Below, in pieces: positions 5,670 to 7,454 of a DNA stretch of 7,454 nt. Numbering within the stretch: position 1 is the stretch's first letter; each line of letters starts with the position of its first letter. A program made the translations under genes and the position numbers. Source of the stretch: an uncultured Collinsella sp. (GTDB lineage: Bacteria; Actinomycetota; Coriobacteriia; Coriobacteriales; Coriobacteriaceae); NCBI GenBank assembly GCA_900546105.1, contig URBP01000092.1, forward strand, positions 1-7,454, written 5' to 3'. The notes beneath the pieces were generated by a model. That model saw only the letters and a list, made by a program, of their open reading frames with translations. It searched no databases and was not told the DNA's origin.

Positions 5670-7427
5670 ATGAACGAGATCAAGTGCCCGCATTGCGGCG
5701 AAGTTTTTAAGGTCGATGCGTCCGGCTATGCGGATATCGTCAAGCAAGTGCGCAATGCCGAGTTTTCGCGCGACCTGGACGAGCGTGTGAAGGCAGTCCA
5801 GCGCGAGGGCGAGCAGGCGCTGGAGCTTGAGCGCTCGCGTTCGACGGCTGCTTTGCAGGAGGCAGAGTCCCAGCGCAACGCTCAGCTTGTCGAGCAGAAG
5901 AACGCCGCGGAGCAGAAGCTGGCACAAGAGGTTGCCAAGCGCGATGCTGAGCTTGCCGAGCTGCGCGCTAAGCTCGAGGGCGCTGCCGCAGAGCGCGAGA
6001 GTGCAAGCCAGCGCGCGGCGGTTGAGGCTCGCGCCGACGCTCAAAAGGAGAATGCCGAGCTTCAGCGCGAGATCGACAATTTGCGTGCGCAGCTGGGACG
6101 CAAGGATGACGAAGCCAAGCTTGCCGAGGCTTCGGCGCGCAATGCCGTTCAAAATGATTTAGCCACACGCGATGCGCAGATTGCCGAATTGCAGGCAAAG
6201 CTCTCCGCAGCGGACAAGGCCCAGGAGATGGCGCTTTCCGCCGCCGCGGCCGAGTCGCAGCGTGAGCTTGATGCCGCTCGCAGCGAGGCCGAGCGCACAC
6301 TTGCTGACTACCGCGCGACGGTACAGGAGAAGCTTTCCGCCGCAAAGGCACAGTCTGAGCAAGAGGCCGAGGGCCTGCGTGCCCAACTGCGCGAGCAGGA
6401 ACTGATGGCAAAAATGAACCTTTCGGAGGCGGTCGCCGCGGCGGAGCGTGAGCGTGATGAGGCACGTGCCAAACTGACGAGCGAGCTGGCGGTGCGCGAT
6501 TCTCGCGAGGAGCAGGCCAAGGCGGCACATGAGCTCGAGCTTGCGCAGGCCAAGCGCGTGAGCGACGAGTTGATCCGCTACAAGGATGAAGAGATTGAGC
6601 GCCTTAAGGACATGAAGGTCCGCCTGTCCACCAAGATGGTGGGCGAGTCGCTCGAGCAGCACTGCGAGACCGAGTTTAACCGTCTGCGCATGACGGCGTT
6701 TCCCAACGCGTACTTCGAGAAGGATAACGATGCGTCCGAGGGCACCAAGGGCGACTTTATCTTCCGCGAGTGCGACGCGAGCGGCAACGAGGTCATTTCG
6801 ATTATGTTCGAGATGAAAAACGAGAACGACGAGACCGCGACCAAGCATAAAAACGAGGACTTCTTTAAGAAACTCGATCACGATCGTCGCCAGAAAGGCT
6901 GTGAGTACGCGGTGCTCTGCACGCTGCTCGAGCCCGAGAGCGAGCTCTATAACGCCGGCATCGTGGACGTGAGCTATCGCTACGAGAAGATGTACGTGAT
7001 TCGTCCGCAGTTTTTCATTCCCATGATTACACTTCTTCGCAACGCCGCCATGGGTTCGCTGCGCTATAAGCAGGAGCTGGCGGAGTACAAACAGCAGAAT
7101 ATCGACGTCACGAACTTCGAAGCCAAGATGGAAAAGTTCAAGAATGATTTCGGCCGCAACTACGAGATCGCGAGCCGCAAGTTCCAAACGGCGATCGATG
7201 AGATTGACAAGACGATTAGCCATCTGCAGAAAACCAAGGAAGCGTTGCTGTCCTCCGAGAACAATCTGCGCCTAGCCAACAAGAAAGCCGACGATCTTAC
7301 CATTCGCAAGCTCACGTGGGGTAACAAGACCATGAAGGCGGCCTTTGACGAGGCACGCGGGGCTGCGCCAGAGACAAACGATGAGCCCGCCGAGGCGGAT
7401 TCGTATGAGGTTGAGGATGCCGAGTAA
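5670..7427 (+). CDS. DUF2130 (COG4487-like) coiled-coil protein with nuclease-like core
   Basis: A 585-residue protein of unknown function. Residues 1-20 hold one zinc-knuckle half, C6-P-H-C9-G, without a second CxxC. From about 20 to 315 the sequence is rich in Ala, Glu, Arg, Lys and Gln and reads as a long coiled coil. Residues about 315-460 are the conserved DUF2130 block, with MVGESLEQHCETEFN, GTKGDFIF (358-365), a short loop, then IMFEMKNEND (378-387). D362 and E381-x-K383 follow the PD-(D/E)xK nuclease pattern; whether they catalyse is inference. A second helical region (about 465-545) and an acidic tail close the protein. GAGGAG at 5659-5664, 5 nt before the ATG, supports the start. 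It follows a terminator, so it probably has its own promoter; TAGAGT at 5627-5632 is a weak candidate -10. Homologues of this type are widespread and not characterised, to my knowledge. Confidence 0.88.
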   Translation: MNEIKCPHCGEVFKVDASGYADIVKQVRNAEFSRDLDERVKAVQREGEQALELERSRSTAALQEAESQRNAQLVEQKNAAEQKLAQEVAKRDAELAELRAKLEGAAAERESASQRAAVEARADAQKENAELQREIDNLRAQLGRKDDEAKLAEASARNAVQNDLATRDAQIAELQAKLSAADKAQEMALSAAAAESQRELDAARSEAERTLADYRATVQEKLSAAKAQSEQEAEGLRAQLREQELMAKMNLSEAVAAAERERDEARAKLTSELAVRDSREEQAKAAHELELAQAKRVSDELIRYKDEEIERLKDMKVRLSTKMVGESLEQHCETEFNRLRMTAFPNAYFEKDNDASEGTKGDFIFRECDASGNEVISIMFEMKNENDETATKHKNEDFFKKLDHDRRQKGCEYAVLCTLLEPESELYNAGIVDVSYRYEKMYVIRPQFFIPMITLLRNAAMGSLRYKQELAEYKQQNIDVTNFEAKMEKFKNDFGRNYEIASRKFQTAIDEIDKTISHLQKTKEALLSSENNLRLANKKADDLTIRKLTWGNKTMKAAFDEARGAAPETNDEPAEADSYEVEDAE

Positions 7428-7454
7428 GGCATAGCGTATAGTGCAAAAGCGGGG

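Noticed and set aside
6159..7223. Minus-strand open frame of 354 codons
   Set aside because: It is antisense to the DUF2130 gene; its Leu/Ala-rich translation reflects the opposite strand of a coiled-coil gene with biased codons.
7428..7454. TATAGT near 7439 as a promoter for a following gene
   Set aside because: The window ends 15 bases later, with no gene start visible and no -35 box, so it cannot be supported.
1..7454. CRISPR array, tRNA, rRNA or transposase gene
   Set aside because: No regularly spaced repeats, cloverleaf, rRNA-like sequence or transposase motif was seen on either strand.

Overview
The window looks like chromosomal DNA of a gut-type anaerobic actinobacterium of the class Coriobacteriia, most like Collinsella. 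This is an inference from moderately high G+C content, strong GGAG-type ribosome binding sites, an anaerobe-style reverse rubrerythrin, and protein sequences that read like that group. No rRNA or marker gene is present to prove it. All functional assignments rest on motifs read by eye; no database search was run.

Positions 1-845 are the disordered part. They hold the 3' portion of a broken gene for a putative PD-(D/E)xK-like protein, which starts before the window and carries a frameshift near 320-340. It ends inside an 18-bp perfect inverted repeat (592-609 / 698-715). An 18-nt direct repeat (556-573 / 775-792) links the broken gene's tail to the rubrerythrin terminator.

Positions 846-1662 hold a reverse rubrerythrin gene on the minus strand with a clear terminator, a promoter with a palindromic candidate operator next to its -35 box, and a structured leader. 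It diverges from an alcohol/aldehyde operon on the plus strand (1663-4271). That operon pairs an iron-type alcohol dehydrogenase with a class 3-like aldehyde dehydrogenase whose ribosome binding site overlaps the upstream stop codon. Together they could interconvert an alcohol, its aldehyde and the acid with NAD(P). The ADH leader carries a TGTTGA-N4-TCAACA palindrome and a weaker relative upstream of the presumed -10, a plausible operator pair.

Positions 4395-7427 hold four plus-strand genes: a stand-alone HIRAN-domain protein, a 59-residue protein with an acidic front half and a basic tail, a small calcineurin-like metallophosphoesterase, and, after two hairpins including a good terminator, a 585-residue DUF2130 protein. 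The last has an N-terminal CxxC knuckle, about 300 residues of coiled coil and a core with a PD-(D/E)xK-like D...ExK pattern. HIRAN domains are linked to DNA ends and stalled forks, so a nucleic-acid-related role is possible for this group, but only gene proximity supports that. This block, especially the HIRAN and bipolar-protein pair and the DUF2130 protein, is the best candidate for undescribed biology.
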